Part shown: positions 16,823 through 26,432 of the stretch, one piece after another
How positions within the stretch are numbered: position 1 is the stretch's first letter
Layout of the letters: every line of letters starts with the position of its first letter
NCBI GenBank assembly: GCA_014859445.1
Contig: JACUUC010000012.1
Location: 21,553-85,552 of the forward strand
Length of the DNA: 64,000 nucleotides
Direction: 5' to 3'
Origin: Bacterioplanes sp.
GTDB taxonomy: Bacteria > Pseudomonadota > Gammaproteobacteria > Pseudomonadales > Oceanobacteraceae
Notes under the pieces: generated by a model
Seen by the model: the letters and a program-made list of their open reading frames with translations, nothing else
The model's database searches: none
What the model was told of the DNA's origin: nothing
Translations under genes and position numbers: made by a program

Positions 16823-18775
16823 ATGAGTGAGCAAAAAGTATATCCAATTAAACCAGAGTTCGCTGACTCGGCTTGGATCGATAACGAAAAATACCTGCAA
16901 ATGTATCAGCAGTCGGTCATCAATCCGGATGGTTTTTGGCGCGAACAAGGCATGCAGCGTTTAGATTGGATGAAGCCATTTACCAAAGTGCGTAACGTGT
17001 CGTTTGACGATCACCACGTTGATATTCGTTGGTATGAAGACGGTACTTTGAATGCCTCTGTCAATTGCTTGGATCGTCATTTGGCGACGCGCGCAGATCA
17101 AACGGCCATCATTTGGGAAGGCGACGATCCGAACGAATCCAAGCACATTACCTATCGTGAGCTGCATGAGCAGGTCTCTCGTTTTGCCAATGCGTTGCGT
17201 GGTCAAGGTGTTCGTCGGGGTGATGTGGTGTGTATTTACATGCCCATGATTCCTGAAACGGCGGTGGCCATGTTGGCCTGTACGCGCATTGGTGCCATTC
17301 ACTCGGTGGTGTTCGGTGGTTTCTCGCCCGATGCATTGGCTAACCGGATTGAAGACAGTAACGCCAAGGTGGTGATTACTGCCGATGAGGGCTTACGTGG
17401 TGGCAAACGTGTGCCACTCAAAGCCAATGTCGATGAAGCACTAACGCACCCCAGCATTCGTAGCCTCGAAAAGGTGATTGTGGTGAAACGCACTGGTGGC
17501 GATGTGGCTTGGCACAGTGCGCGTGATGTGTGGTACGAAGATTTGGTGGCATTGGCATCGGCCAATTGTCCTGCAGAAGAAATGAATGCGGAAGACCCGT
17601 TGTTCACGCTTTACACATCGGGTTCGACCGGAAAGCCGAAAGGGGTGGTTCACACTACCGGTGGGTATCTGGTGTGGGCGTCGATTACCCATCAATATGT
17701 GTTTGATTATCACGATGGTGATATTTACTGGTGTACGGCAGACGTGGGTTGGATTACCGGACACACCTATTTATTGTACGGTCCGTTATTGAATGGCGGT
17801 ATTACCTTGATGTGTGAAGGGGTGCCTAATTACCCAAGCATCAATCGCGTGTCGCAGATCATTGATAAGCATCAAGTGAATATTTTATACACGGCACCAA
17901 CCGCCATTCGTTCGTTGATGGCGGAAGGCCGCGCGGCCATTGAGTCGACCCATCGTGAATCGCTACGTTTGTTGGGTTCGGTCGGTGAACCGATTAACCC
18001 AGAGGCGTGGGAATGGTATTACCGGACGGTGGGTGAAGAGCGTTGCCCCATTGTCGATACGTGGTGGCAAACCGAGACGGGTGGCATCATGATTACGCCA
18101 TTACCCGGTGCCACAGCGACCAAACCGGGTTCGGCAACGCGTCCTTTCTTCGGTGTGCAGCCTGCATTGGTAGACAATGCCGGTATGTTGCTGGACGGTG
18201 CCACCGAAGGCAATTTGGTGATTATTGACAGTTGGCCTGGTCAAGCCAGAACCGTTTATGGTGATCATGAGCGTTTTGTGCAAACCTACTTCTCGACTTT
18301 CCGTGGAATGTATTTTACCGGTGACGGTGCGCGTCGTGATGAGGATGGTTACTACTGGATTACGGGTCGTGTGGATGACGTCATTAACGTGTCGGGTCAC
18401 CGCATGGGAACAGCCGAAGTCGAAAGCTCATTAGTGGCGCATCCGAAAGTGGCTGAGGCGGCGGTGGTCGGCTACCCGCACGACATTAAAGGTCAGGGCA
18501 TTTATGTCTATGTGACCCTTAACGCGGGTGAGGAATCGAGTGAGGAGTTGGTGAAAGAGTTGCGTAACTGGGTGCGCAGCGAGATTGGCCCTGTGGCAAC
18601 ACCGGACTTGATTCAAATTACACCAGGACTGCCAAAAACGCGCTCAGGCAAAATCATGCGCCGTATCTTGCGTAAAATTGCCGCCAATGAGCATGACGCC
18701 TTGGGGGATATTTCAACCCTTGCTGATCCTGCGGTGGTGGATGCCTTGGTGTCGAATCGCCTTAATCGCAGCTAA
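16823..18775 (+). CDS. acs: Acetyl-CoA synthetase
   Basis: A 650-residue AMP-forming acetyl-CoA synthetase that activates acetate for the TCA and glyoxylate cycles. Seen: N-terminal [18 protein letters not shown], the nucleotide loop [14 protein letters not shown] near residue 262, [10 protein letters not shown], the hinge [18 protein letters not shown], and the C-terminal [11 protein letters not shown], whose Lys (about 609) is the acetylation-controlled residue in this family. The length matches Acs (about 650). The ATG follows AGGGG. It is followed by its own terminator and then the CrbR/CrbS-like two-component genes, whose Vibrio and Pseudomonas counterparts switch on acs. Confidence 0.98.
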   Translation: MSEQKVYPIKPEFADSAWIDNEKYLQMYQQSVINPDGFWREQGMQRLDWMKPFTKVRNVSFDDHHVDIRWYEDGTLNASVNCLDRHLATRADQTAIIWEGDDPNESKHITYRELHEQVSRFANALRGQGVRRGDVVCIYMPMIPETAVAMLACTRIGAIHSVVFGGFSPDALANRIEDSNAKVVITADEGLRGGKRVPLKANVDEALTHPSIRSLEKVIVVKRTGGDVAWHSARDVWYEDLVALASANCPAEEMNAEDPLFTLYTSGSTGKPKGVVHTTGGYLVWASITHQYVFDYHDGDIYWCTADVGWITGHTYLLYGPLLNGGITLMCEGVPNYPSINRVSQIIDKHQVNILYTAPTAIRSLMAEGRAAIESTHRESLRLLGSVGEPINPEAWEWYYRTVGEERCPIVDTWWQTETGGIMITPLPGATATKPGSATRPFFGVQPALVDNAGMLLDGATEGNLVIIDSWPGQARTVYGDHERFVQTYFSTFRGMYFTGDGARRDEDGYYWITGRVDDVINVSGHRMGTAEVESSLVAHPKVAEAAVVGYPHDIKGQGIYVYVTLNAGEESSEELVKELRNWVRSEIGPVATPDLIQITPGLPKTRSGKIMRRILRKIAANEHDALGDISTLADPAVVDALVSNRLNRS

Positions 18776-18810
18776 TACCGATGGACATCGGTTAGTGAGC
18801 ATAAAGAAAA

Positions 18811-18841
18811 CCACTTAAGGACAACCCTTAAGTGGTTTTTT
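18811..18841 (+). terminator. Rho-independent terminator after acs
   Basis: A perfect 10-bp stem (CCACTTAAGG and its complement), 5-base loop and six T, 35 bp past the acs stop. It separates acs from the response regulator gene. Confidence 0.93.
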
Positions 18842-18873
18842 GCTTTGTCTGTGCCAAAATAATAACCAAACAT

Positions 18874-18888
18874 CCCCCAGTTCGGGGG
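18874..18888 (+). promoter_or_regulatory. Small GC hairpin in the leader of the response regulator gene
   Basis: Five C, a 5-base loop (AGTTC) and five G lie 28 bp before the ATG of the LuxR-type regulator. There is no T-run, so it is not a terminator. It could tune translation or mRNA stability, or mean nothing. Confidence 0.25.
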
Positions 18889-18916
18889 CTAGTTCGTCAT
18901 TGCCATGGAGTAACGT

Positions 18917-19588
18917 ATGCAATTGGCTCAAAAAATAATTATTGCGGATGATCACCCTCTGTTTCGTACCGCTCTGCAACAAGCGGTAAAGCAAATTGTG
19001 GCCGATGTGGTCATTGAGCAAGCAGAGTCCTTACCCGAGTTACAAGGGGTGGTGGAGCAGCACAAAGACGCCGATTTGATTTTACTGGATTTGCAGATGC
19101 CGGGCGCCCATGGTTTTTCTGGCTTGGTGTATTTACGTGCCCATCATCCGGAAATACCGGTGATTGTGGTATCGGCTTGTGAAGATCCGGCTATCATGTG
19201 TCAGGCCATTGATCACAAAGCGTCAGGCTATATCGTCAAGTCGTCGTCATTGGATGACATTTCACAGGCCATTGCCAGTGTCTTACAGGGGGACTTGTAT
19301 TTGCCCGATGTGGCTCGCCGCTATCAACACCAGCCCAATACCCTTGCCTTGGATTTGGCGGAGCGACTGGCCAGTCTGACGCCACAACAGCATCGTGTGC
19401 TGATTATGATGACAGAAGGGTTGCTGAATAAACAAATCGCGTACGATTTGGACGTCAGCGAGGCCACCATTAAGGCCCATGTGACGGCTATTTTCCGCAA
19501 GCTTGGGGTTCGTACCCGTACGCAGGCGGTGATTGCGGTGCAAAGTATGGACTTTGATCGTGTTGATAGCAGTGCCGAGTCGTCGTAA
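18917..19588 (+). CDS. crbR: LuxR-type response regulator, CrbR/ErdR-like
   Basis: A 223-residue two-domain regulator. The receiver domain (about 1-120) has the acidic pair in ADDHPLFRTAL, the phospho-acceptor Asp in LILLDLQMPG, the Ser of VVSA and the Lys of YIVKSSS. The C-terminal LuxR helix-turn-helix (about 150-210) reads LTPQQHRVLIMMTEGLLNKQIAYDL and VSEATIKAHVTAIFRKL. TGGAG precedes the ATG. Its place between acs and an SLC5-fused hybrid kinase matches CrbR of Vibrio cholerae and ErdR of Pseudomonas, which activate acs for acetate use. The gene symbol rests on context plus domain layout. Confidence 0.88.
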   Translation: MQLAQKIIIADDHPLFRTALQQAVKQIVADVVIEQAESLPELQGVVEQHKDADLILLDLQMPGAHGFSGLVYLRAHHPEIPVIVVSACEDPAIMCQAIDHKASGYIVKSSSLDDISQAIASVLQGDLYLPDVARRYQHQPNTLALDLAERLASLTPQQHRVLIMMTEGLLNKQIAYDLDVSEATIKAHVTAIFRKLGVRTRTQAVIAVQSMDFDRVDSSAESS

Positions 19589-19614
19589 AACATACAATGA
19601 CAGGAAATACGCTG

Positions 19615-22600
19615 TCACGTTGAGTTTGTTTTTTGTGCGGCAACCAGTTGTCGCATGAGGGCCCGCAATGCGGCTGGTCTGACGGGTTTACTTAAGAAGT
19701 AATACCCCAACTCACGCGCCTGTTCCGCGACTTCGGGACGCGGATCGGCGGAAATCAAAATGCCGGGCAGGCTGGGCTGTTGAAAGCGCTCACGCAGCGC
19801 ATTCATCACATCTAACCCTGTCATATCATGATCCAGCTGATAATCGGCCAGCATGATATCCGGTTGCATTGGTACGCGTGCGGCTTCGTCTTCGTTCTTA
19901 CACGCCGTGACTTGGCATTGCCAGCTGCTGAGTAGTGCATTCATGCCGGCTAACACATCGGCATCATTATCAATACAGAACGCCTGTACGCCGTTGAATC
20001 CCGCTTGATTGTTCGGTTGTGCTGAGGTTGGTGCGCTGTTGTTACTGTCGGCAACGTGCGTCGGTGCACAACACAGTGGAAGGGTAATTTGGAAGCGAGT
20101 GCCATTGCCAGGCCAAGAATCCACGGACACCTGGTGGTTCATTTTCTTCGCCATGCGCTCGACAATGGCTAAGCCTAATCCCAAACCGTTGCTGTCTTGC
20201 TTGGTGTGTTCCAAACGTTTGAATTCGGCAAAAATGTCACGCAGTTTCGATTTGGGAATGCCCGGCCCGGTATCCCACACCTCGATACAGAGGTGCTCTC
20301 CGCGACGGCGGCAACCGAGTAAAATACCACCATGTTCGGTATAGCGGACGGCATTGCTCAGTAGGTTTTGAATCATGCGTCGTAACCAATGGCTGTCGCT
20401 GGTAACCCATAAATCACAATCGCGTACGGTCATGCTCAGGCCTTTATCGGCGGCCAGTGCAGTAAATTCATCGCGCAACGGCTTCAACACTTGCCGTAAA
20501 TTGACGGGTTGCATCTTCGGTTCCATGATGCCGGCATCCAGCTTGGAAATTTCCACCAGTAACGACAGCACTTCTTCGGCCGATTGCAATGCGCCTTCTA
20601 AGTGTGTGAGTAACCCCACTTGTTGGCTATTCAGTGATTGCTGGGCCAGTGTGGCGGCAAACAGTTTTGCCGCGTTGAGCGGCTGCATTAAGTCGTGCCC
20701 CGTGGCGGCCAGAAAACGGGTTTTACTGGTATTGGCGGCGATCAGCTGCGACGTTAGGGAATCGAGCTCTTGGCTGCTGGCCTCGACTTTGCGTTCGAGG
20801 GTAATGTTGGCTTCTTTCAGTGCTTGTTGCGCGCGTCGATACCCCGTGATGTCGGTAAAACTGGTGACAAAGCCGCCGTCGGGCATGGGATGTCCCTGCA
20901 TGGAGATGACCGTGCCATTGGGCATTTCGCGTTCAAAGTGGTGCGCTGAGCCGTTGCGTAAAAAATGCATACGTCGATTCACTTGCCGCTCAATATCGCC
21001 TTCGCCACAAAATCCCCGCTGTACGTTAAAGCGAATGATGTCTTCAATCGGTGTACCGACTTTGATGAGGGCTTTGGGGTAATCGAACAGGGTTAGATAG
21101 CGTTGATTCCAGGCCACCAGATTGAGATGGCGATCGACCACACTGACACCTTGTTGCAAATTTTCCACGACGGCTTGCAGCTGTTCACGACTCATGGCAA
21201 ACGCTTGGCTGGCTTCACTGGCGATGAACGCCAAATCGCGGATTTGTATTTGTTCACCACCCAGTAAGGTGTTGAAAATGACCTTGGCCGAAGAAAAGCC
21301 AACTACGGAGGCCAGTAGGGTTTCGGCTTCGTGAATCAGGGTATGGCTGGCATGGCTGTGGCTGAGTTGTATGCCATGTAGCGCCTGATATTTGCGAAAG
21401 AACTCTTGTGTTTTTTGACTGCCGAGAATGCGTTCTAGTACCACTTGAATATCGTCGACCTTGCAACTGAGGTGGCTGTCGAGCGGACTGTTGGTGATGA
21501 CTCGGGTACTGGTGAAGTCACTGGCCAACATGCGTTCACGAACACTGGTGTTGGTGGTGACTGAGAAAAAGATAAAGCAGGAGATATTCACCGCCAAACT
21601 CAACAAAACGTTCACACTAAAACTGTCGAGGTCAACGCCCATTAAGGGGCTGCTGGCACTGCTCATGGCCGCAACGGTTTGCGTTAAGATCGGTAGCATG
21701 AGTGTGTAGAACCAGACAAAGGTACCGGCCAAAATACCGGCCATGGCACCTTGACGATTGGCACCTTGCCAGAGCAAGCCGCCAATAAGTGGTGGTGCGA
21801 ACTGTGCCACTACGGCAAACGACAATAAGCCGATGGCAGCCAGCGATTCGAACTCACCGGCCGCACGGTAAAACAAGTAAGATGCCAACATCATCGCGAT
21901 GATGACCAAGCGTCTTACCGTCAGTACCACGGTACGAATGCGCGTTGATTGTTGCATTTCTTTCGCGGACATCGAACGATGAAATAACGCCGGCAAAATG
22001 ATTTCGTTCGATACCATAATGCTGATGGCAATGGTGGCGACAATGATCATACCAGTCGCTGCACTGGCGCCGCCAATGAAGGCAATCATTGCCAATGTTT
22101 CACGTTCAAACGACACCGGCAAGCTCAGCACATAGGTGTCAGGGGCAAAACCCAAATCGCGCATGAATAAATCGCCACTGAGCGCAATTGGGATCACGAA
22201 AAACATCAAAATGATGAGATAGAGCGGGAATAGCCAACGCGCTGTACGCAAATGTCGTACGGACTCATTTTCCACAATGCCCACTTGAAATTGTCGTGGC
22301 AGACACAGCATGGCAAACCCTGCGAGTAGGGTTTGTAATAAAAATGACACTGAAATTAATGGCGAGGTAAATAACACATGATCGGGTAATTGCTGCTGGC
22401 CCAGTGATATCCAAGCAAAGGGGGTTTCATAAAGACTGGTCATCACCCAGATGCCAATAATGGCCAAGGCCAACAATTTGACAACCGATTCGAAAGCAAT
22501 GGCCAAAATCATCCCAGGGTGCTGCTCACTGGCGTCAATATTGCGCGTACCAAAAATGATCACGAATACCGCCATGGCCGCACTGATGTAGAACGCCGTA

Positions 22601-23088
22601 TCGTGCCAAAAGGGCATGGCAGTGAGGGTTTGGCTTGGGTTGAGGCTGGTTGCTAATTCAAACGTCGTGGCAATGGCTTTCAGTTGCAAGGCGATGTACG
22701 GAATGACCCCTAAAATGGCAACGAGTGTGACGAGTACGGCGAGTGTTTGATCGCGGCCATAGCGTGTGGCAATGAAGTCGGCAATGGAGGTTAAACGCTT
22801 CTCTTTGGCAATGCGGATGATCTTGCCAAACATGCGCCAAAACACGGTAATAAAAATGATAGGCCCCAAATAAATGGCCAAAAAATCCCAGCCATTGGTG
22901 GCGGCTTGCCCCACCGCACCATAAAACGTCCAGGAGGTGCAGTACACCGCCAACGATAGGCTGTAAACCAAGCCACTGCGATGTAATGGCCGTTGTTGTG
23001 CCGCTCGACGATCGCCATACCATGCGATAAAAAACAGAGAGCCGATATACAGTACCGAGATGGAGATCAGTTGCCAGGCAGAAATCAT
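19615..23088 (-). CDS. crbS: SLC5-fused hybrid sensor histidine kinase, CrbS/MxtR-like
   Basis: A 1157-residue protein. Residues 1-510 are about 13 membrane segments of a sodium:solute symporter (SLC5) domain. Residues about 550-640 fit the STAC linker, 660-770 a PAS domain (FDYPKALIKVGTPIEDIIRF), then a short coiled coil, HisKA with the phospho-accepting His in FLAATGHDLMQPLNA (about 799), HATPase with DTGPGIP and GLGLGLAI, and a C-terminal receiver with Asp in MLADYQLDHD (about 1081). This is the layout of CrbS and MxtR, which control acetate utilisation genes. The start is placed at 23088 (MISAWQLISI); 23124 adds 12 basic residues. Convergent with crbR, 26 bp apart. Confidence 0.92.
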   Translation of the reverse strand: MISAWQLISISVLYIGSLFFIAWYGDRRAAQQRPLHRSGLVYSLSLAVYCTSWTFYGAVGQAATNGWDFLAIYLGPIIFITVFWRMFGKIIRIAKEKRLTSIADFIATRYGRDQTLAVLVTLVAILGVIPYIALQLKAIATTFELATSLNPSQTLTAMPFWHDTAFYISAAMAVFVIIFGTRNIDASEQHPGMILAIAFESVVKLLALAIIGIWVMTSLYETPFAWISLGQQQLPDHVLFTSPLISVSFLLQTLLAGFAMLCLPRQFQVGIVENESVRHLRTARWLFPLYLIILMFFVIPIALSGDLFMRDLGFAPDTYVLSLPVSFERETLAMIAFIGGASAATGMIIVATIAISIMVSNEIILPALFHRSMSAKEMQQSTRIRTVVLTVRRLVIIAMMLASYLFYRAAGEFESLAAIGLLSFAVVAQFAPPLIGGLLWQGANRQGAMAGILAGTFVWFYTLMLPILTQTVAAMSSASSPLMGVDLDSFSVNVLLSLAVNISCFIFFSVTTNTSVRERMLASDFTSTRVITNSPLDSHLSCKVDDIQVVLERILGSQKTQEFFRKYQALHGIQLSHSHASHTLIHEAETLLASVVGFSSAKVIFNTLLGGEQIQIRDLAFIASEASQAFAMSREQLQAVVENLQQGVSVVDRHLNLVAWNQRYLTLFDYPKALIKVGTPIEDIIRFNVQRGFCGEGDIERQVNRRMHFLRNGSAHHFEREMPNGTVISMQGHPMPDGGFVTSFTDITGYRRAQQALKEANITLERKVEASSQELDSLTSQLIAANTSKTRFLAATGHDLMQPLNAAKLFAATLAQQSLNSQQVGLLTHLEGALQSAEEVLSLLVEISKLDAGIMEPKMQPVNLRQVLKPLRDEFTALAADKGLSMTVRDCDLWVTSDSHWLRRMIQNLLSNAVRYTEHGGILLGCRRRGEHLCIEVWDTGPGIPKSKLRDIFAEFKRLEHTKQDSNGLGLGLAIVERMAKKMNHQVSVDSWPGNGTRFQITLPLCCAPTHVADSNNSAPTSAQPNNQAGFNGVQAFCIDNDADVLAGMNALLSSWQCQVTACKNEDEAARVPMQPDIMLADYQLDHDMTGLDVMNALRERFQQPSLPGILISADPRPEVAEQARELGYYFLSKPVRPAALRALMRQLVAAQKTNST

Positions 23089-23228
23089 GACGTAGCCTAT
23101 GTGTTTTTTGCGTAAGCTTAGCATGGAACCTAGTTTCTGGCGTTGACTCTACAACTATCGTCGCACTAGGGTTTCAAGCTGGGTATCGCTATGCTGATGT
23201 GTGAATTATTTCTGTTGAGACGCTGACC

Positions 23229-25031
23229 ATGACCATCCAAATCGACCTCAGTCAGCCACCCTTCAGCTTACTAAGCAATGATCTTCTTAGCTGGCTGACG
23301 CAACGCTTGGATTTGGTGTTTTTTCCTGCGGGGGCTGAAATCATTGCCGCAGGCAGTGAGTCACCTGGGTTATTCATTGTTTATAAAGGGGTCGTCGAAG
23401 AAACCGATGCGAGCGGTGAGCGCGTGTACGCTCAATACGCCCATGAAGATTTGTTTGATGTTCGCGCCGTGCTGGAATCCACGTGTAAACATCGCTACGT
23501 CGCCTTGCAAGAAACACTCTGTTATTTACTCAAAGCCGCGGATTTTATTCGCTTGTTGGATCAATCGACCGACTTCTCCGTGTATTTTCGTCCCGATTTG
23601 GCTGCCAAACAGTCGTTGATTGATGAGAAAGAAGGCAGTGTGGCTGAGTTTATTTTGGCGCGCATTGATGAAGAAACACTCCGCCCACCCTTGTACGTCA
23701 CCGGACAAACCAACTTGAAGCGTGTGGCGCAGTTGATGGATGAACGCAATTCCGATGTGGTGTTGGTTCGTACGGCAAGGGGCGTCGGGATTGTCACGGG
23801 GACCGACTTGCTAAAAGCCACTTTACTGGGCGATTTTACCAAGCAAAGTAAGGTATCGGAGATCGGTCAATTTGAGCTGATTACGGTTGAATATGGCGAT
23901 TTCTTATTTAATGCCTTGCTGAAGATGACGCAACATCACATTGAACGTGTGGTGGTCATGCGTGACGGTGACATTGTCGGCTTGCTTGAGCTGACCGATA
24001 TGCTCAGTGTGTTTTCGACACACTCGCATGTCATTGCCATGCGCATCGAACAAGCCAAAACCTTAGATGATTTAACCATCGCAGCACAGCGTTTGCAGTC
24101 GTTGATCGAAACCTTATCTGAGCAAGGCGTGAAAATGCAGGCCATGATGGAGCTGATTACACGATTAAATCGACGTGTGATGCAGCGCGCGTTTGAGCTC
24201 ATTTTTCCGAAACGCTTGCAGCAGTCGTGTTGCATTTTGGTACTGGGTAGCGAGGGGCGAGGTGAGCAAATTTTAAAAACCGATCAAGACAATGCGGTGA
24301 TCTACAAACACGAACATGAGCTCGAAGCCATTCGCCCATTTTTGCAACAACTGCATCAAGCCTTATTGAGTTTTGGCTATCCTCCCTGCCCAGGTGGGGT
24401 CATGTTCACCAATGATGCGTGGATTCACAGCGTTGAGGGTTGGCAACAGAAAATTCAACGTTGGTTAACCGCTGGTACGCCAGATGCCATGATGAATATG
24501 GCCATTATGATGGATGCGGAGCCGGTGAGTGGCGATGCGGAACTCTTTTTGCCGGTTAAACATGCGTGGCAGCGGCCAGAATTACGGTCCAGTATGACCT
24601 CCGCTTGGTTTGCTAAGTCGGCCTTGCAATTCAATACCCCATTGACGTTTTTAGGCAAAATTCGTGAGGAACATGGTCATATTGACATCAAAAAAGGGGG
24701 GATTTTCCCCATTGTTCATGGCGTGCGCACCTTGGCCTTTGAATTTGGCATTGACGACTGCAATACCCTAAAGCGATTACAGCATTTACAGGCATTGAAT
24801 GTGTTGCATGACGAGGTCGTGCAGGGGTTAACCGATGCCTTATTGTTGTTTTTACGCATTCGTTTACGCCAGCAATTGCAGCAATCTGCGGTTGATAATC
24901 CTGGGTTGAATCAACAGCTGTCGTTGGCGTCGATGCGCAGTGTGGATCGCAGCTTATTGCGTCATGCTTTACATCGGGTGAAAAAGTTTAAACAGTTGTT
25001 GATCAATCATTATCACTTAGAGAACTTTTAA
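23229..25031 (+). CDS. cNMP-binding/CBS/DUF294 nucleotidyltransferase-like protein
   Basis: A 600-residue cytoplasmic protein with four parts: a cyclic-nucleotide-binding-like domain (about 10-130; FFPAGAEIIAAGSESPGLFIVYKGVV), a CBS pair (about 155-275), a DUF294 nucleotidyltransferase-like domain with GSEGRGEQ and LKTDQDNAVIY (about 339-356), and a C-terminal helical domain. The GS motif followed by DxD-type acidic residues suggests an intact metal site. It is divergent from crbS and overlaps the exonuclease gene by one or two bases. In Pseudomonas, as I recall, the same pair sits beside the acetate-type symporter, so a signalling role in acetate use is likely. Confidence 0.88.
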   Translation: MTIQIDLSQPPFSLLSNDLLSWLTQRLDLVFFPAGAEIIAAGSESPGLFIVYKGVVEETDASGERVYAQYAHEDLFDVRAVLESTCKHRYVALQETLCYLLKAADFIRLLDQSTDFSVYFRPDLAAKQSLIDEKEGSVAEFILARIDEETLRPPLYVTGQTNLKRVAQLMDERNSDVVLVRTARGVGIVTGTDLLKATLLGDFTKQSKVSEIGQFELITVEYGDFLFNALLKMTQHHIERVVVMRDGDIVGLLELTDMLSVFSTHSHVIAMRIEQAKTLDDLTIAAQRLQSLIETLSEQGVKMQAMMELITRLNRRVMQRAFELIFPKRLQQSCCILVLGSEGRGEQILKTDQDNAVIYKHEHELEAIRPFLQQLHQALLSFGYPPCPGGVMFTNDAWIHSVEGWQQKIQRWLTAGTPDAMMNMAIMMDAEPVSGDAELFLPVKHAWQRPELRSSMTSAWFAKSALQFNTPLTFLGKIREEHGHIDIKKGGIFPIVHGVRTLAFEFGIDDCNTLKRLQHLQALNVLHDEVVQGLTDALLLFLRIRLRQQLQQSAVDNPGLNQQLSLASMRSVDRSLLRHALHRVKKFKQLLINHYHLENF

Positions 25032-25660
25032 TGCTGCCGTTATGGGTTCGTCGTCATTTACCGGGTTTTCAAGCGCCACCGGAACGCTGGCAGCACATGA
25101 TGCACAGCTACCATGGTGATGAAGTGGTGGTATTGGATTGTGAAACCAGTCGCTTTGATAAAAAGCAGGGTGAACTATTGAGTGTCGCCGCGGTGATCGT
25201 GAAAGGCAAACACATCATGTTGTCAAAAGCACTGGATTTAACCATTCGGTCGGCAGCCGTTACGGATGCGCAAGCCGTGAAAGTCCATTTTTTACGTCAG
25301 GAAGATCGACTGCATGGGGTGTCTACCGCGGAAGCGATAGAACGGTTGTTGGATTTCATTGGCAATCGTCCCATCTGTGGGTTCTACATTGAATACGACC
25401 GCGCCATTTTGAATCGCTATATTCAGGAACTCTATCAATTCCAACTCTACAATCGGTTTATCGACGTGTCCGAGTTGTATGCTCGGCTCTCTCGGAAAAA
25501 ACACCCCGAATCGGAATTGGATTTGACCTTCGAAGGCTTAGCCGCCGGTTTGGATGTACCCATTATTGATCGGCACACAGCGCTAGGCGATGTCATTTCG
25601 ACGGCGCTGATGTACGTTAAATTGAGCGAGTTTGGCTTAAAAGAGATCGCGCATGGATAA
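25031..25660 (+). CDS. DEDDh 3'-5' exonuclease (DnaQ-like)
   Basis: A 209-residue exonuclease of the DnaQ/epsilon fold. The metal-binding residues are in VVVLDCETSRFDKKQGELLSV split as Asp and Glu in LDCET (ExoI), Asp in FYIEYDRAI (ExoII) and His plus Asp in DRHTALGDVI (ExoIII). It is a stand-alone domain, not a polymerase subunit. Its ATG overlaps the stop of the DUF294 gene (TAATG), so the two are co-translated. The substrate is unknown; relatives in this context are annotated only as probable nucleases. Confidence 0.88.
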   Translation: MLPLWVRRHLPGFQAPPERWQHMMHSYHGDEVVVLDCETSRFDKKQGELLSVAAVIVKGKHIMLSKALDLTIRSAAVTDAQAVKVHFLRQEDRLHGVSTAEAIERLLDFIGNRPICGFYIEYDRAILNRYIQELYQFQLYNRFIDVSELYARLSRKKHPESELDLTFEGLAAGLDVPIIDRHTALGDVISTALMYVKLSEFGLKEIAHG

Positions 25661-25736
25661 CATTGACGATTTTCATACTCGGTATTGATAAAAATTGCGC
25701 TATGCTGATACGAGTTGTTGAAAAGAGAGTGTTAGC

Positions 25737-26429
25737 ATGTCAGCCGTGATGCCCATTTTTTTCCGAATGTCATTGACCGCCATGTTGACTTTGGCTGTCA
25801 GCTTGTTGGGACTGTTGTTGAGTTCAAATGCATGGTCGCAGTGGCTAACGGTTGTCGATCAGCATGGTGATCCTGTCGCGCAGGCGATTGTGACCTTTGT
25901 GGGTGTTCCATCACCAATCGATGTCAGTCAATTGGCCGTTGTTGATCAAGTCGAGCAACAATTTTCTCCGCAACAGCGGGTCATTGCCCCTGGGCAGCGC
26001 GTGTCTTTTCCCAATAGCGATAATATTCGCCATCATGTGTATTCCTTTTCAACACCTAAGGTCTTTGAAATCCGTTTGTACGCCGATACGCCCGAAGCGC
26101 CCATTCTGTTTGATCAAGCGGGTGTGGTGGTGTTGGGGTGTAACATTCATGACAACATGATTGGTCACTTGTACATCAGTGCGGATTTGAGTCTGATCAC
26201 GGATGATCTTGGTCGAGTGTTGTTGCCTGACGGCGCGAACGATATCTATTTATGGCATACGCGATATCAATTGGATGATGAGCAGCGTTTGTTGGTCCGC
26301 GCCTCTCAGTGGCAATCGTCGGTGTCTGACTCGCCCAGTGTACGTTTGCCCTTAGCCGTGCCCCTTGCAAGGGACAAGCAAATGACACCGACATCCGGTT
26401 TTGGCAATCATTTCCGGATGGGACATTGA
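25737..26429 (+). CDS. Exported cupredoxin-like protein
   Basis: A 230-residue protein with a Sec signal peptide (about 1-34, ending NAWSQ). The core is a cupredoxin fold with a likely type 1 copper site: His99/His100 in NIRHHVYSFS, then Cys135, His138 and Met141 in VLGCNIHDNMIGH. Such proteins are often annotated as methylamine utilisation or plastocyanin-like proteins, though no methylamine gene is here. It is the first gene of a four-gene operon, 3 bp before the EAL gene. I infer periplasmic electron transfer or copper-linked sensing. The C-terminal 60 residues are unlike the rest and unassigned. Confidence 0.85.
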   Translation: MSAVMPIFFRMSLTAMLTLAVSLLGLLLSSNAWSQWLTVVDQHGDPVAQAIVTFVGVPSPIDVSQLAVVDQVEQQFSPQQRVIAPGQRVSFPNSDNIRHHVYSFSTPKVFEIRLYADTPEAPILFDQAGVVVLGCNIHDNMIGHLYISADLSLITDDLGRVLLPDGANDIYLWHTRYQLDDEQRLLVRASQWQSSVSDSPSVRLPLAVPLARDKQMTPTSGFGNHFRMGH

Positions 26430-26432
26430 TCC

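Noticed and set aside
23198..23215. CRP-like TGTGA half-site before the DUF294 gene
   Set aside because: The second half does not match TCACA; a single half-site is expected by chance.
25685..25699. FNR-like TTGATAAAAATTGCG before the cupredoxin gene
   Set aside because: Only one half-site matches; the second half matches at two of five bases.
25737..26429. Methylamine utilisation gene
   Set aside because: The name attaches to cupredoxin-like proteins in databases, but no methylamine dehydrogenase or mau gene is in the window.
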